A stretch of DNA of 64,000 nt from CAVRQM01 sp965246915 (GCA_965246915.1 CBDFGB010000013.1:17692-81691); one strand, 5' to 3'. Counted from the stretch's first letter, positions 49,850 to 59,350 are shown. Program-made: numbers and translations. Notes: a model not told the origin generated them from the letters alone.

Positions 49850-51292
49850 TCACGGATCGCGCAGGCCCTCGGCGGCGAGCGGTGCGGTGCGTGCGAACAT
49901 GGCCGACAGGATCGACCGCTCACCAACATGGACGTCGGCCGTGACCGGCATGCCGGGGGTCACCCGGAAATCCGTCGGCAAATTGCGCATCCGCATCTCG
50001 GTCAGCGAGACCTTGGCGACGAACACCGAGCCGGACGACGGCAGGTTGGCTGGCGAGCCGGACTGCATGTTTGGCTGTGTCGGCTTCTCGTTTTCGCGCG
50101 GCGGCTGCGCGAACGAGTCCGGGCTGACCACCTCGACCCGACCGAGCGCGTAACCGTACTCGACATACGGAAACGTCTCGAACTTGATGGTGACGGGATC
50201 GCCCACATGGACGAAGCCCGCGGTGTTGCCGGGGATCAGAACAGACACCTCGACCGGTGCGTCGAGCGGCACCAGGCGGATGAAATCATCGCCGCTTTGC
50301 ATCACCGACCCGGTAGAGACCTTGGCCACGCTCAGCACCGTGCCGTCCTGCGGCGCCCGCAGTTCGACCAGCGAGTGTCGCATCTGCGCCTTCGAGGCTT
50401 GCCCCTGCATATCCGACAGCAGGCGCTCCTGTTGGGAGAGCATCTGCGACGTCTCGCTCCGCCATTGATGCTGATAATCGTCGAGATCGGCCTGCGCCGC
50501 CTGGAGGTCGCGTGCCGCACCGTCTCGGGTCTTTTCCGCGTCCGACAGCTGGGCTTCCATCTGTAGTCGGGAGTCCCGCGCGGCCAGTGTGTTCAGGTGG
50601 CTGCCGACCAGCAGCCGCTCCAGTTCGGCGCGCCGCTTTTCCACATCGCGCAGCCCAATCAGGCGAGTGCGGGAGTTCTCGACCGCGGCACTCGCCTGAT
50701 CCATGCGGACCTGGATGCTCTCGATTTTCGCGCGAAGGCTCGCGACGTGGAACTCATACTGCTGCTGACGCTGCGCGAACATCAGGGCCTGCATATCCGA
50801 GTATTGCGTGCCGTCGGAACGATAGGTCTGCCCGGCCAATTCCGCCCGCAGTCGCGCCACCTCGGCCGCCAGGCTCGCGGCCTGCGCGGAGGTGCTCGTG
50901 TCGTCGCCGCCGGCGAATGTCGGGTCGAGTTCGGCCAGCACGTCACCCTTGCGCACCGTCTGTCCGGTCTTGACCTTGACGCTGCGAACGATGGAGGTCT
51001 CGAGCGGCTGCACCACGATGTTGCTGGCCGAGGCGGTCACCTGGCCGGTGGTGACGACCACCCGATCCACCTTGAAGAAGGCCAGCAGCAGAATGGTCAC
51101 CAGGACCATCGACGACAGTATCAGCGTGTTGTAGCGCGCCGAGGCGGGCACGGGCTCGGCAATGAGGGCCGCGGTCGGCGACTGGAATTCCAGCAGCGCG
51201 AGCGCGTTGTGGCTGTCCATCTCGCGCGCCGCGACACGGCGGTCTTGCCGCCGCGCCACCGGCGTCGTCGTCGCTTCAGCCTTGTTGGCCAT
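49850..51292 (-). CDS. HlyD-family type I secretion adaptor
   Basis: Periplasmic adaptor (membrane-fusion) protein of 480 residues. One N-terminal transmembrane helix at about 54-72, then a biotinyl-lipoyl-like lobe (SVKVKTGQTVRKGDVLAELDP), a long coiled-coil hairpin (about 130-310) and a barrel domain near the end. It bridges the inner-membrane ABC exporter and an outer-membrane TolC channel. Start at 51292 with GAGGAGAGG upstream. No TolC gene is found here. Confidence 0.93.
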   Translation of the reverse strand: MANKAEATTTPVARRQDRRVAAREMDSHNALALLEFQSPTAALIAEPVPASARYNTLILSSMVLVTILLLAFFKVDRVVVTTGQVTASASNIVVQPLETSIVRSVKVKTGQTVRKGDVLAELDPTFAGGDDTSTSAQAASLAAEVARLRAELAGQTYRSDGTQYSDMQALMFAQRQQQYEFHVASLRAKIESIQVRMDQASAAVENSRTRLIGLRDVEKRRAELERLLVGSHLNTLAARDSRLQMEAQLSDAEKTRDGAARDLQAAQADLDDYQHQWRSETSQMLSQQERLLSDMQGQASKAQMRHSLVELRAPQDGTVLSVAKVSTGSVMQSGDDFIRLVPLDAPVEVSVLIPGNTAGFVHVGDPVTIKFETFPYVEYGYALGRVEVVSPDSFAQPPRENEKPTQPNMQSGSPANLPSSGSVFVAKVSLTEMRMRNLPTDFRVTPGMPVTADVHVGERSILSAMFARTAPLAAEGLRDP

Positions 51293-51314
51293 CGGCCTCT
51301 CCTCGTGCCGTCCG

Positions 51315-53564
51315 CTAGTCCGACGCACCAGCACCGGCGATCACCGGAGCCGGCACGCCGCCCCGCGCGGCGCCGCCGGTCTCCAGGTGCCGGTTCTGCT
51401 GCAGCCAGAGCTGGCGATAGATCGAGCACCGCTCCAGCAGCTCCAGGTGCGTGCCGATATCGACGACCTTGCCGCGGTCGAGCACCAGGATCTTGTCGCA
51501 ATCGGTCAGCGACGACAGCCGGTGCGAGACGATGACCATCGTCCGCCCCGCGCCGATCCGCTGCAGGTTGGCGTTGACCAGGGCCTCGCTCTCGGGGTCG
51601 AGCGCGCTCGTCGCCTCGTCGAGAATCAGCACCTTCGGGTCGTGGATCAGGGCCCTGGCGATCGCCAGGCGCTGCCGCTGGCCGCCCGACAGGTTGGGCG
51701 AGCCCTCCTCGATCCAAGTCTCGTAGCCGTTCGGCATGCGTTCGATGAATTCTTCCGCGCCGGCCAGCCGCGCGGCGCGCACCGCGTCGGTCAGCGTGAG
51801 GCCGGGGCGGCCGGCCAGGATGTTTTCCCGGATCGTGCCGCGGAACAGGAAGTTTTCCTGCAACACCACGCCGAAGCTGCGCCGCATGTGCGCCAGGTTC
51901 ATCTCGCGCAGATCGTTGCCGTCGATCTTGACGAAGCCCTCGTAGTCCCGAGTGATGCCCTGCAACAGCCGCGTGATGGTGGACTTGCCCGACCCGCTGC
52001 GCCCGACGAGGCCGAGCATCGTCCCCGGCGCGATTTCGAACGTCACCCCGTCGAGCGCCCGCGTCTTCGAGCCCGGATAGCTGTAGTTCACGCCGCTGAA
52101 CGAAATCCCGCCCTCGTAACGGGGCCGTAGTCCATCGCCGGGGCGAACCGATTCCGGTGGCTGGTTCAGCACCGAGGAGGCGAGGCCGACGGCGACCCGC
52201 ACCTCCTGGAAATCCTCCATCACGCGCGCCAGGCCGGCCAGCGGGGAGGCGACGCGGCTACCCAGCATCATGAATGCGATCAGCGTGCCGGGATCGACCG
52301 AGGGGTCGCCCGACAACGCCATGAAGACGCCGATCAGCAGCACGCCGCGCTGCATGAAATGCTCGATCGGCACGATCAGGGTCTGCGGCCAGTTGGCCAG
52401 CGTGCCGGCCTCCAGCTTCATGCGCGTCGAGACGGCGGTGCGGCGGTCCCACAGCTCGCGCTGCTGCGGCTCGAGCGCGAGCGACTTCACCGTGCGGATG
52501 CCATGAATACTCTCGATCATCACGCTCATCTTCTGCGTCTCGGCGTCCACCCAGCGTCCGGTGGCGCGGCTGATCGGCCCGAGGAAGGCCATGATGATGA
52601 CCGCGATCAGTCCGCCGCAGATCACCACCATCCAGGTCAGTGTCGGCTGCAAGAAGAACAGCACCGGCAGCAGCACCAGCAGGGTGATCATGTCGAGCAG
52701 GAGCATCAGCATGCGTCCGCTCAGGAACTCGCGGATCTTGTTGACCTGAAACAGGTGGTGGCTGATGACGCCGGCCTGCTGCCGCTCGAAGAAATCGAGC
52801 GGCAAGCCGAGCATGCGCTTGAAGACGTGAAGGCTGAGCTTGGCGTCCACCCGTGCGCCGACCACCAGCATCATCTGCCGCCGGGCGAAGGTCAGGATGG
52901 TCTCGTAGAACCAGCCGACCACGATGAAGATCGAGATCAGGAACAGCGTCGAATAGCTGCCGAAGGTCAGGACCTTGTTCAGCACCTGCATGACGACCAG
53001 CGGAGGCACGATGGTCAGGACCGAGATCGCGAGTGATGCGTACAACACGTCGCGGAGCGTCTTTTTCTCCAGGTAGACGAGGCGGGCGAGCCAGCCGACG
53101 TTGAACGGCGCGTTCTCCTCGGACGTGCCCCGCTCCGCGCGGACCAGAAGCGCCTCGCCACCCCAGACCTGCGACAGCCGCAACTCGTCCACCGCGACCG
53201 GGAGGTCGCCGGACGCGCCACGCGGGTTTTTGACCCATACGATATTGCGCGCCGTGTCGACGGTCACCAACAGAGCGGCGCTGCCATCCTTCAGCAGCAA
53301 GACAAGCGGGGCGGACGTCTCGATCTTCAGCAGCTGCGCCCACCGCAGGCGAACCGCCTTGGCCCACAGGCCACCGTCGCGCAGCCAGCCGACCAGCGCC
53401 AGTGTCGCGGGCGCTTCGGCACGTGGGAAACGCAGCGCCTCGCGATCGAGATCAACGCCGTGGAAGCGCGCCGCCTGCTCGATGGCGAGCAGCCGCGTCT
53501 CGAGCGCATGGCCGGCGTCCGGGGCGGAGGCCAACTCAGGCGCAATCGGATCAGTCGCAACCAC
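51315..53564 (-). CDS. Type I secretion ABC exporter (LapB/HlyB-type), degenerate peptidase domain
   Basis: A 749-residue fused ABC exporter. The first about 130 residues resemble a C39-like domain, but no catalytic Cys-His pair is seen, matching the HlyB-type inactive domain that holds an RTX substrate. Then six transmembrane helices (about 160-430) and an ATPase domain with Walker A GRSGSGKST, signature LSGGQ and Walker B LILDEATSALD. Start placed at the GTG at 53564, 8 nt after a GGGGAGG site; GTG at 53573 is too close to it. No RTX substrate gene is nearby. Confidence 0.93.
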   Translation of the reverse strand: MVATDPIAPELASAPDAGHALETRLLAIEQAARFHGVDLDREALRFPRAEAPATLALVGWLRDGGLWAKAVRLRWAQLLKIETSAPLVLLLKDGSAALLVTVDTARNIVWVKNPRGASGDLPVAVDELRLSQVWGGEALLVRAERGTSEENAPFNVGWLARLVYLEKKTLRDVLYASLAISVLTIVPPLVVMQVLNKVLTFGSYSTLFLISIFIVVGWFYETILTFARRQMMLVVGARVDAKLSLHVFKRMLGLPLDFFERQQAGVISHHLFQVNKIREFLSGRMLMLLLDMITLLVLLPVLFFLQPTLTWMVVICGGLIAVIIMAFLGPISRATGRWVDAETQKMSVMIESIHGIRTVKSLALEPQQRELWDRRTAVSTRMKLEAGTLANWPQTLIVPIEHFMQRGVLLIGVFMALSGDPSVDPGTLIAFMMLGSRVASPLAGLARVMEDFQEVRVAVGLASSVLNQPPESVRPGDGLRPRYEGGISFSGVNYSYPGSKTRALDGVTFEIAPGTMLGLVGRSGSGKSTITRLLQGITRDYEGFVKIDGNDLREMNLAHMRRSFGVVLQENFLFRGTIRENILAGRPGLTLTDAVRAARLAGAEEFIERMPNGYETWIEEGSPNLSGGQRQRLAIARALIHDPKVLILDEATSALDPESEALVNANLQRIGAGRTMVIVSHRLSSLTDCDKILVLDRGKVVDIGTHLELLERCSIYRQLWLQQNRHLETGGAARGGVPAPVIAGAGASD

Positions 53565-53695
53565 CAGAGTCACCTCCCCGAAGGACGGTATCCGACACGA
53601 CAGGCCCCCCGGCCGGCCCATGCGAGGGCTTATACGCGCCGACAGTGTCCGGCGGAACCTTTACTCACGCCCACCCGGACAGCGTGTGAAGCACG

Positions 53696-54004
53696 TCACA
53701 TGAAAGAATCGTGCAGCCGGAACCGCGCGCGAGTCACCGGATCGGACTCCAGCGTCTCGGCCACTCGCTCCGTGTGCTGCCCGACATCTATCAGCAGCAC
53801 GCGATCGAACCACGGAATGTCGCCCCGCGCCCGGGCGACAAAGGCCGCGGCCAGCGCGGAGGCTAGTGGATCCCTCCCGCCGCAACAGCGGCAGCCGATC
53901 AAGTGCTGGGTCGGGGCCGGAACCGCCAGGGTCAGATCACCGACCCGGGCGTGGTCCCGATCACCGACGACCACGTCGATGCGGGCGTCGTTTACGTCCT
54001 TCAC
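53696..54004 (-). CDS. CobW-like mini-protein without P-loop
   Basis: A 102-residue predicted protein. It contains GCRCCGGRDPLASAL, close to the CxCC motif (GCICCTxRxDL) of CobW/COG0523 GTPases, followed by PWFDRVLLIDVGQHTERVAE and SDPVTRARFRLHD, which resemble the next CobW segment (FDRVVIETTGLADP...). The N-terminal P-loop and the C-terminal CobW domain are both absent. So it covers only the metal-switch part of the fold. GTG start at 54004 with GGAGG upstream. Divergent from the metH operon across 129 bp. The family link is my reading, not confirmed. Confidence 0.55.
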   Translation of the reverse strand: MKDVNDARIDVVVGDRDHARVGDLTLAVPAPTQHLIGCRCCGGRDPLASALAAAFVARARGDIPWFDRVLLIDVGQHTERVAETLESDPVTRARFRLHDSFM

Positions 54005-54102
54005 GGGCTGACCTCCGCCGGAGACGCGACAATGCGTACATGGGTCACGTGAGCAGGGCACACCCCGCTGCCGCTTTTCCCTCGTCGCGCGTCGCATATA
54101 GA

Positions 54103-54120
54103 CATAAGGATATCTTTATG
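54103..54120. promoter_or_regulatory. 18-bp palindromic operator upstream of the ArsR-methyltransferase/metH operon
   Basis: CATAAGGATATCTTTATG is a near-perfect palindrome with one mismatched pair, sitting 13 nt before the ATG of the ArsR-type gene. ArsR-family regulators bind such AT-rich dyads, and this one stands out in a very GC-rich region. SahR-like regulators of methionine recycling use dyads of this kind; identity with SahR is an inference. Confidence 0.7.
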
Positions 54121-54133
54121 CGATCTCTCTCGC

Positions 54134-55108
54134 ATGGACGAATTCCTCCTTGCACTTCGCGCCTGTGCCGAACCGACGCGGCTGCGGCTGTTGGCGCTTG
54201 CCGCGGGCGGCAGCTTTTGCGTGATGGACTTCAGCGAGATCCTCGGTCAGTCCCAGCCACGCCTGTCGCGGCACCTCCGTCTGCTGCATGAGGCCGGGTT
54301 GCTCGAGCGGCTGCGCGAAGGCTCCAACGTCTGGCTGACCTTGCCGCCGCCGACCTCGCCGAAGGGATCGCTGGTGCGCTCGCTGCTCGATCGGCTACCC
54401 GATCAGGACGCGGTGCTCGAAGACGACCGGCGGCGGGCGGCTCGGGTGCTGGCCGAACGGGCCCGCGAGGCGACTGAGAGTTTCCGCCGCACCGGGGCGG
54501 AATGGGATGAGATGCGCGCCCTGGAACTGCCGGCCGATCAGGTCGAGCGGGCGCTCCTCGCCGCGCTGCCTGCCACTCCCGTCCGACGCTTACTCGATGT
54601 CGGCACCGGCACCGGCCGGCTGCTGGAGGTCCTTGCCCCGCAGGCCCAGGAGGCGATCGGCATCGACGCGAGCCGCGCGATGCTGGCTCTCGCCCGCGCC
54701 CGCCTGGCTGGCAGCACACCGCTGGGTCATTGCGCGGTGCGGCTCGGTGACATGTATCGCCTGCCGTTCGCCGACGGGGCGTTCGACCTCGTGGTCATGC
54801 AGATGGTGCTGCATCATGCCGAAAATCCCGGCGCCGCGCTGGCCGAGGCGGCGCGCGTCCTCGCCCCGACGGGCAGCCTCCTTGTCATCGATCTCGCCGC
54901 CCATGCCGACACCGAGGCGGCCGCCCGCCTCGCGCATCGCTGGCCCGGTTTCGCAGAACGCCAGATGCGCGAACTGCTTGGCGGCGTCGGCCTGCAGGCT
55001 GCCGAGCCCGTGTCGATCCCCGGCAAGCTGGAGGTACGCCTCTGGTCCGCGCGGTCGCCGACGACCACCGCCCACATCGCCGTTCCCGCTGCCGAGGAGA
55101 TTTCATGA
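54134..55108 (+). CDS. ArsR-family regulator fused to a SAM-dependent methyltransferase domain
   Basis: A 324-residue fusion. Residues 1-80 form an ArsR/SmtB winged helix (RACAEPTRLRLLALAAGG; SEILGQSQPRLSRHLRLLHEAGLL). Residues 150-300 form a class I methyltransferase fold with the SAM loop LLDVGTGTGRLL, VIGIDASRAMLALAR and MVLHHAEN segments. Such fusions sit upstream of methionine-cycle genes and probably sense SAM or SAH through the methyltransferase domain. The coding region starts at an ATG without a clear ribosome site and couples to metH by a 4-nt overlap. Probably autoregulated through the palindrome at 54103-54120. Confidence 0.92.
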   Translation: MDEFLLALRACAEPTRLRLLALAAGGSFCVMDFSEILGQSQPRLSRHLRLLHEAGLLERLREGSNVWLTLPPPTSPKGSLVRSLLDRLPDQDAVLEDDRRRAARVLAERAREATESFRRTGAEWDEMRALELPADQVERALLAALPATPVRRLLDVGTGTGRLLEVLAPQAQEAIGIDASRAMLALARARLAGSTPLGHCAVRLGDMYRLPFADGAFDLVVMQMVLHHAENPGAALAEAARVLAPTGSLLVIDLAAHADTEAAARLAHRWPGFAERQMRELLGGVGLQAAEPVSIPGKLEVRLWSARSPTTTAHIAVPAAEEIS

Positions 55109-58100
55109 GCCGTCCGCACCTGCTCGACGCCCTTCGTGACCGCGTCCTCCTGTGCGACGGCGGCATGGGCAGCCGCGTCCAGGCCCTGACGCTGGACGTC
55201 GAGGCGGATTACTGGGGCCGCGAGAACTGCACCGACGTCCTCAGCCTGTCGCGTCCCGACCTCGTGCGCGAAATCCATCGAGGCTATTTCGCGGCCGGCG
55301 CGGACATGGTCGAGACCAACACGTTCGGGGCCTCGCCCGTCACGTTGTCGGAGTTCGATCTGGCCGAGCGCGCCTTCGAGATCAACAAGGTCTCCGCCGA
55401 ACTCGCCCGCGAGGCCGCGGAGACGTTTGCCGACGGTCGCGACCGCTGGGTCATCGGCAGCATCGGGCCGGGGACCAAGCTGCCGAGCTTGGGCAACATC
55501 GCCTACGACCCGCTGGAGGACGCGCTCGCCGAACAGAGCCGTGGCCTCATCGCCGGCGGCGTGGACGCGATCCTGATCGAGACCTGCCAAGACACCTTGC
55601 AGATCAAGGCTGCGGTGAACGGTGCCAAACGGGCCCGCAAGGCGGCCGGAACCGACACGCCGATCTTCGTGCAGGTGACCGTCGAGACCACCGGCACGCT
55701 GCTGGTCGGCCCGGACATCGCCGCCGCCGCGACTGTGATCCAGGCGCTCGACGTGCCGTTGATCGGGCTGAACTGCGCCACGGGCCCGCAGGAGATGGCC
55801 GAGCATATCCGCTGGCTGTCGCGCAACTGGCCCGGCCTGCTTTCGGTCCAGCCCAATGCCGGCCTGCCGGAGCTGGTCGACGGTCAGACCCGCTACCCGC
55901 TCGGAGCCACCGAAATGGCCTCCTGGATGCGCCGCTTCGTCGCCGAGGACGGGCTCAATCTCGTCGGCGGCTGCTGCGGCACGTCGATCGAGCACATCGA
56001 GGCGCTCGATCTGATGCTGCGCGACCTCGGCCAGCCGCGGCCGGCACCCGTGGCCCGCACCGCGGTTTGGATGCCGTCCGTCGCCAGCCTGTACGGGCAA
56101 GTGCCGCTACGGCAGGAAAATTCGTACTTCTCCATCGGCGAACGCTGCAACGCCAACGGCAGCAAGAAGTGGCGCGAGCTGCAGGAGAAGCACGACTGGG
56201 ACGGCTGCGTCGCCATGGGCCGAGAGCAGCTCGGCGAGGGCTCCAACAGTCTTGACGTCTGCACCGCTTTCGTCGGCCGCGACGAGTTGTTTGAGATGAA
56301 CGAGGTCGTGCGCCGCTTCACATCCAGCGTGAACGTGCCGCTGGTCATCGACAGCACCGAGGCGCGCGTGCTGGAGGCCGCGCTGAAACTCCATGGCGGC
56401 AAGCCGATTCTCAACAGCATCAACTTCGAGGACGGCGAGGATCCGGCGACGTTTCGCATGGAGCTGGCGCGGCGGTTCGGCACGGCCGTCATCGCGCTGA
56501 CCATCGACGAGACCGGCATGGCCAAGACCGCCGAGCGCAAGCTGGAGATCGCGACGCGGCTGGTGGACTTCGCCTGCGGCAAGCACGGATTGCCGCAATG
56601 CGACCTGCTGATCGACCCGCTGACCTTCACCATCGCCACCGGCAACGAGGACGACCGCAAGCTCGGCCTGTGGACGCTGGAGGGGATCGCCGCGATCCGG
56701 CAGAAATATCCGGACATCCAGATCATCCTCGGCCTGTCCAACATCAGTTTCGGGCTCAACCCGGCGGCGCGCGCGGTCATCAACTCGGTATTCCTTGATC
56801 ACGCGGTGCGCGCCGGCATGACGGGCGCGATCGTGCATGTCAGCAAGATCAAGCCGCTGCATCTGATCCCGGCCGAGGAAGTCGCCGTCGTCGAGGATCT
56901 GATCTTCGACCGCCGCCGCGAAGGCTACGATCCGCTGCAGGTGCTGCTGGAGATGTTCGCCGACCGCAAGCTCGCGGACACCGCGAAGAAGCAGCGCGCG
57001 CCGACCGTCGAGGGGCGCCTGAAGGACCGTATCGTCGATGGCGACCGCAAGGGTCTGGGCGACGAACTGGACGAGGCGCTGCTCGCGCATCCGCCGCTGA
57101 TGATCATCAACGAGATTCTTCTGGACGGGATGAAGGTGGTCGGCGAGCTGTTCGGCGCGGGGAAGATGCAACTGCCGTTCGTGCTGCAGTCGGCCGAGAC
57201 GATGAAAGCGGCCGTGGCCCATCTGGAGCCGCACATGGAGCGGGTCGAAGGCCAGGAAAAAGGCACGATCGTCCTGGCCACCGTGAAGGGTGATGTGCAC
57301 GACATCGGCAAGAACCTCGTCGACATCATCCTGACCAACAACGGCTATCGCGTCGTCAATCTCGGCATCAAGGTGCCGCTCGCCGACATGGTCAGCGCCG
57401 CGCGCGAACATCACGCGCATGCCATCGGCATGTCCGGGCTGCTGGTCAAGTCGACCGTCGTGATGCGCGAGAATCTCGAGGAGATGTCACGCCAGGGTCT
57501 GGAGATCCCGGTCCTGCTGGGCGGGGCCGCTCTGACGCGCAACTACGTCGAGGACGACTGCGTCCAGAGCTACGCCTGCGGCCGTGTCGCCTATGCGCGC
57601 GATGCGTTCGACGGGCTGCATCTCATGGACCGCGTCACCGGCAACGGGTTCGACGACTACCTTGCGGCGCTGCAGGCCAAGCGGATCGGCAAGGCGCGCA
57701 ACACGTCGCGCACATTGGGTCAGGCGGACGCGAAAGCCTTCCGGCCGGTGGACGTGGCGGCCGTGCAAGCGCGCAGGCGGCGACTGACCGCCGACGTTCC
57801 GGTCACCGAGCCGCCGTTCTGGGGCGCGCGCATCGTCGAGGCTGCGCCGAAAGCGATCGTGCCGTTCGTCAACGAGCGCAGCCTGTATCAATTCCAGTGG
57901 GGATTCCGCAAACAGGGCCGCACGCTCGACGATTTCCTCGGCTGGGCGAAGCAGGAGCTGCGGCCGGTGATGCGTCGCATGCTGACCATTTGCGAGGCGG
58001 ACTCCATTCTCCGCCCGCAAGCCGCGTACGGCTACTGGAAGGCGGCCGGACAGGGCAACGATTTGATCGTGTTCGACACGGACGGCGCGACCGAACTGGC

Positions 58101-58590
58101 TCGCTTCTCGCTGCCGCGCCAGCCGAAGGACGACGGCGAGTGCATCGCCGATTTCTTCCGCGACGTGGACGAGGCGGAACGCGACGTAATCGGCCTGCAG
58201 GTCGTCACGGTCGGCCAGAAGGCGTCCGACACCGCGCGGGTCTGGTTCGAGGACAACCGATATCAGGACTACCTGTATCTGCACGGCCTGTCGGTCGAGA
58301 TGGCCGAGGCGATGGCCGAGTACACGCACAAGCGCATCCGAGCCGAGTTGGGGTTTGCCGAGGAGGATGCGCGCGAGATGGAGGCGATGCTGTCACAGGG
58401 CTATCGCGGGAGCCGCTACAGTTTCGGCTATCCGGCCTGCCCGAAGCTGGAGGATCAGGCCGCACTGTTGCGCCTGCTGGGCGCGGAGCGGATCGGCGTC
58501 GATCTGTCCGACGAATACCAGCTGCACCCGGAGCAGAGCACGAGCGCGATCGTCGTGTTGAACCCGAGGGCGAAGTATTTCTCGGTCTGA
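55105..58590 (+). CDS. metH: Methionine synthase, cobalamin-dependent
   Basis: Makes methionine from homocysteine and methyltetrahydrofolate using B12. At 1161 residues it is complete. Order: homocysteine domain with the zinc cysteines (GGCCGTS, near residue 290), folate-binding domain (about 340-600), cap and cobalamin domains with the B12-binding DVHDIGKN (Asp730, His732, Gly735), and the C-terminal activation domain (RAELGFAEEDAREMEAML, YRGSRYSFGYPACPKL). Coupled to the ArsR-methyltransferase gene by a 4-nt overlap. No metF is adjacent. Confidence 0.97.
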   Translation: MSRPHLLDALRDRVLLCDGGMGSRVQALTLDVEADYWGRENCTDVLSLSRPDLVREIHRGYFAAGADMVETNTFGASPVTLSEFDLAERAFEINKVSAELAREAAETFADGRDRWVIGSIGPGTKLPSLGNIAYDPLEDALAEQSRGLIAGGVDAILIETCQDTLQIKAAVNGAKRARKAAGTDTPIFVQVTVETTGTLLVGPDIAAAATVIQALDVPLIGLNCATGPQEMAEHIRWLSRNWPGLLSVQPNAGLPELVDGQTRYPLGATEMASWMRRFVAEDGLNLVGGCCGTSIEHIEALDLMLRDLGQPRPAPVARTAVWMPSVASLYGQVPLRQENSYFSIGERCNANGSKKWRELQEKHDWDGCVAMGREQLGEGSNSLDVCTAFVGRDELFEMNEVVRRFTSSVNVPLVIDSTEARVLEAALKLHGGKPILNSINFEDGEDPATFRMELARRFGTAVIALTIDETGMAKTAERKLEIATRLVDFACGKHGLPQCDLLIDPLTFTIATGNEDDRKLGLWTLEGIAAIRQKYPDIQIILGLSNISFGLNPAARAVINSVFLDHAVRAGMTGAIVHVSKIKPLHLIPAEEVAVVEDLIFDRRREGYDPLQVLLEMFADRKLADTAKKQRAPTVEGRLKDRIVDGDRKGLGDELDEALLAHPPLMIINEILLDGMKVVGELFGAGKMQLPFVLQSAETMKAAVAHLEPHMERVEGQEKGTIVLATVKGDVHDIGKNLVDIILTNNGYRVVNLGIKVPLADMVSAAREHHAHAIGMSGLLVKSTVVMRENLEEMSRQGLEIPVLLGGAALTRNYVEDDCVQSYACGRVAYARDAFDGLHLMDRVTGNGFDDYLAALQAKRIGKARNTSRTLGQADAKAFRPVDVAAVQARRRRLTADVPVTEPPFWGARIVEAAPKAIVPFVNERSLYQFQWGFRKQGRTLDDFLGWAKQELRPVMRRMLTICEADSILRPQAAYGYWKAAGQGNDLIVFDTDGATELARFSLPRQPKDDGECIADFFRDVDEAERDVIGLQVVTVGQKASDTARVWFEDNRYQDYLYLHGLSVEMAEAMAEYTHKRIRAELGFAEEDAREMEAMLSQGYRGSRYSFGYPACPKLEDQAALLRLLGAERIGVDLSDEYQLHPEQSTSAIVVLNPRAKYFSV

Positions 58591-58617
58591 GCCGCCGGCT
58601 GATGCGACCGCTGGCGG

Positions 58618-58645
58618 TTGACTCCGCCGCTTCGCGGTCTATAAG
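58618..58645 (+). promoter_or_regulatory. Candidate sigma-70 promoter for rplU
   Basis: TTGACT (-35, 58618-58623) and TATAAG (-10, 58640-58645) are separated by 16 nt in the 134-bp gap between metH and rplU. Transcripts would start near 58652 and carry a leader of about 70 nt. This is the best promoter-like pair I found in the window. Confidence 0.65.
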
Positions 58646-58724
58646 CCGCGCTCCGGTCGGCGGACCCGTGTCTCGCCGCACGAATGCATGGTCGCGCAAC
58701 CCGCGGCGAAACAGGATTGAGCAG

Positions 58725-59039
58725 ATGTTCGCAGTGATCCGCACCGGCGGAAAACAGTACCGAGTGACCCCGGACGCGGTCCTGAAGGTCGAGAAGCTCG
58801 AGGCCGACGAGGGCGGGACCGTCACCTTCACCGACATCCTCGCGATCGGCGGCGACGGCAACCTGACCGTCGGCGCGCCGACCGTCGCTGGGGCCACGGT
58901 GACCGCCACCGTCATCGCGCAGGACCGGCTCGACACCGTCATCATATTCAAAAAGCGCCGCCGGCAGAACAGCCGCCGCCGCAATGGCCACCGCCAGCAC
59001 GTCACGGTGCTGCGGGTGTCCGGCATCCACGCAGCCTGA
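58725..59039 (+). CDS. rplU: 50S ribosomal protein L21
   Basis: Ribosomal protein binding 23S rRNA with L20, 104 residues. The N terminus MFAVIRTGGKQYRVTPDAV and the basic loop FKKRRRQNSRRRNGHRQ with VLRVSGI at the C terminus are the L21 hallmarks. First gene of the conserved rplU-rpmA-obgE order. A promoter-like pair lies upstream at 58618-58645. Confidence 0.98.
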   Translation: MFAVIRTGGKQYRVTPDAVLKVEKLEADEGGTVTFTDILAIGGDGNLTVGAPTVAGATVTATVIAQDRLDTVIIFKKRRRQNSRRRNGHRQHVTVLRVSGIHAA

Positions 59040-59052
59040 GGGGAGTGCCACC

Positions 59053-59322
59053 ATGGCCCATAAGAAAGCCGGCGGTTCGTCGCGCAACGGTCGCGATACC
59101 GAAGGCCGCCGCCTCGGCGTCAAGAAGTTCGGCGGCGAGCACGTGATCGCCGGCAACATCATCATCCGTCAGCGCGGGACCAAGGTGAAGCCGGGCCGCC
59201 ATGTGGGCCTTGGCAAGGACCACACGATCTTCGCCCTGGTCGAGGGCCACGTGCAGTTCGAGCATCGCGCCGAAGGCCGGGTGCAGGTGTCCGTCTCCCC
59301 GCTGGCCGTCGCGGCCGAGTAA
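59053..59322 (+). CDS. rpmA: 50S ribosomal protein L27
   Basis: Ribosomal protein near the peptidyl-transferase centre, 89 residues. MAHKKAGGSSRNGRDTEGRR, then GVKKFGGEHVIAGNIIIRQRG, and GKDHTIFALVEGHV give a clear match. Starts 13 nt after rplU with a GGGGAGTG site. Followed by a terminator hairpin before obgE. Confidence 0.98.
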   Translation: MAHKKAGGSSRNGRDTEGRRLGVKKFGGEHVIAGNIIIRQRGTKVKPGRHVGLGKDHTIFALVEGHVQFEHRAEGRVQVSVSPLAVAAE

Positions 59323-59350
59323 GCGCGCGACCCTTTCGGAGCATGCCCAG

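Noticed and set aside
48170..50566. 798-codon plus-strand open frame opposite the Sel1 and HlyD genes
   Set aside because: Low-complexity basic product antisense to two clear genes; no domain and no ribosome site. A codon-bias shadow.
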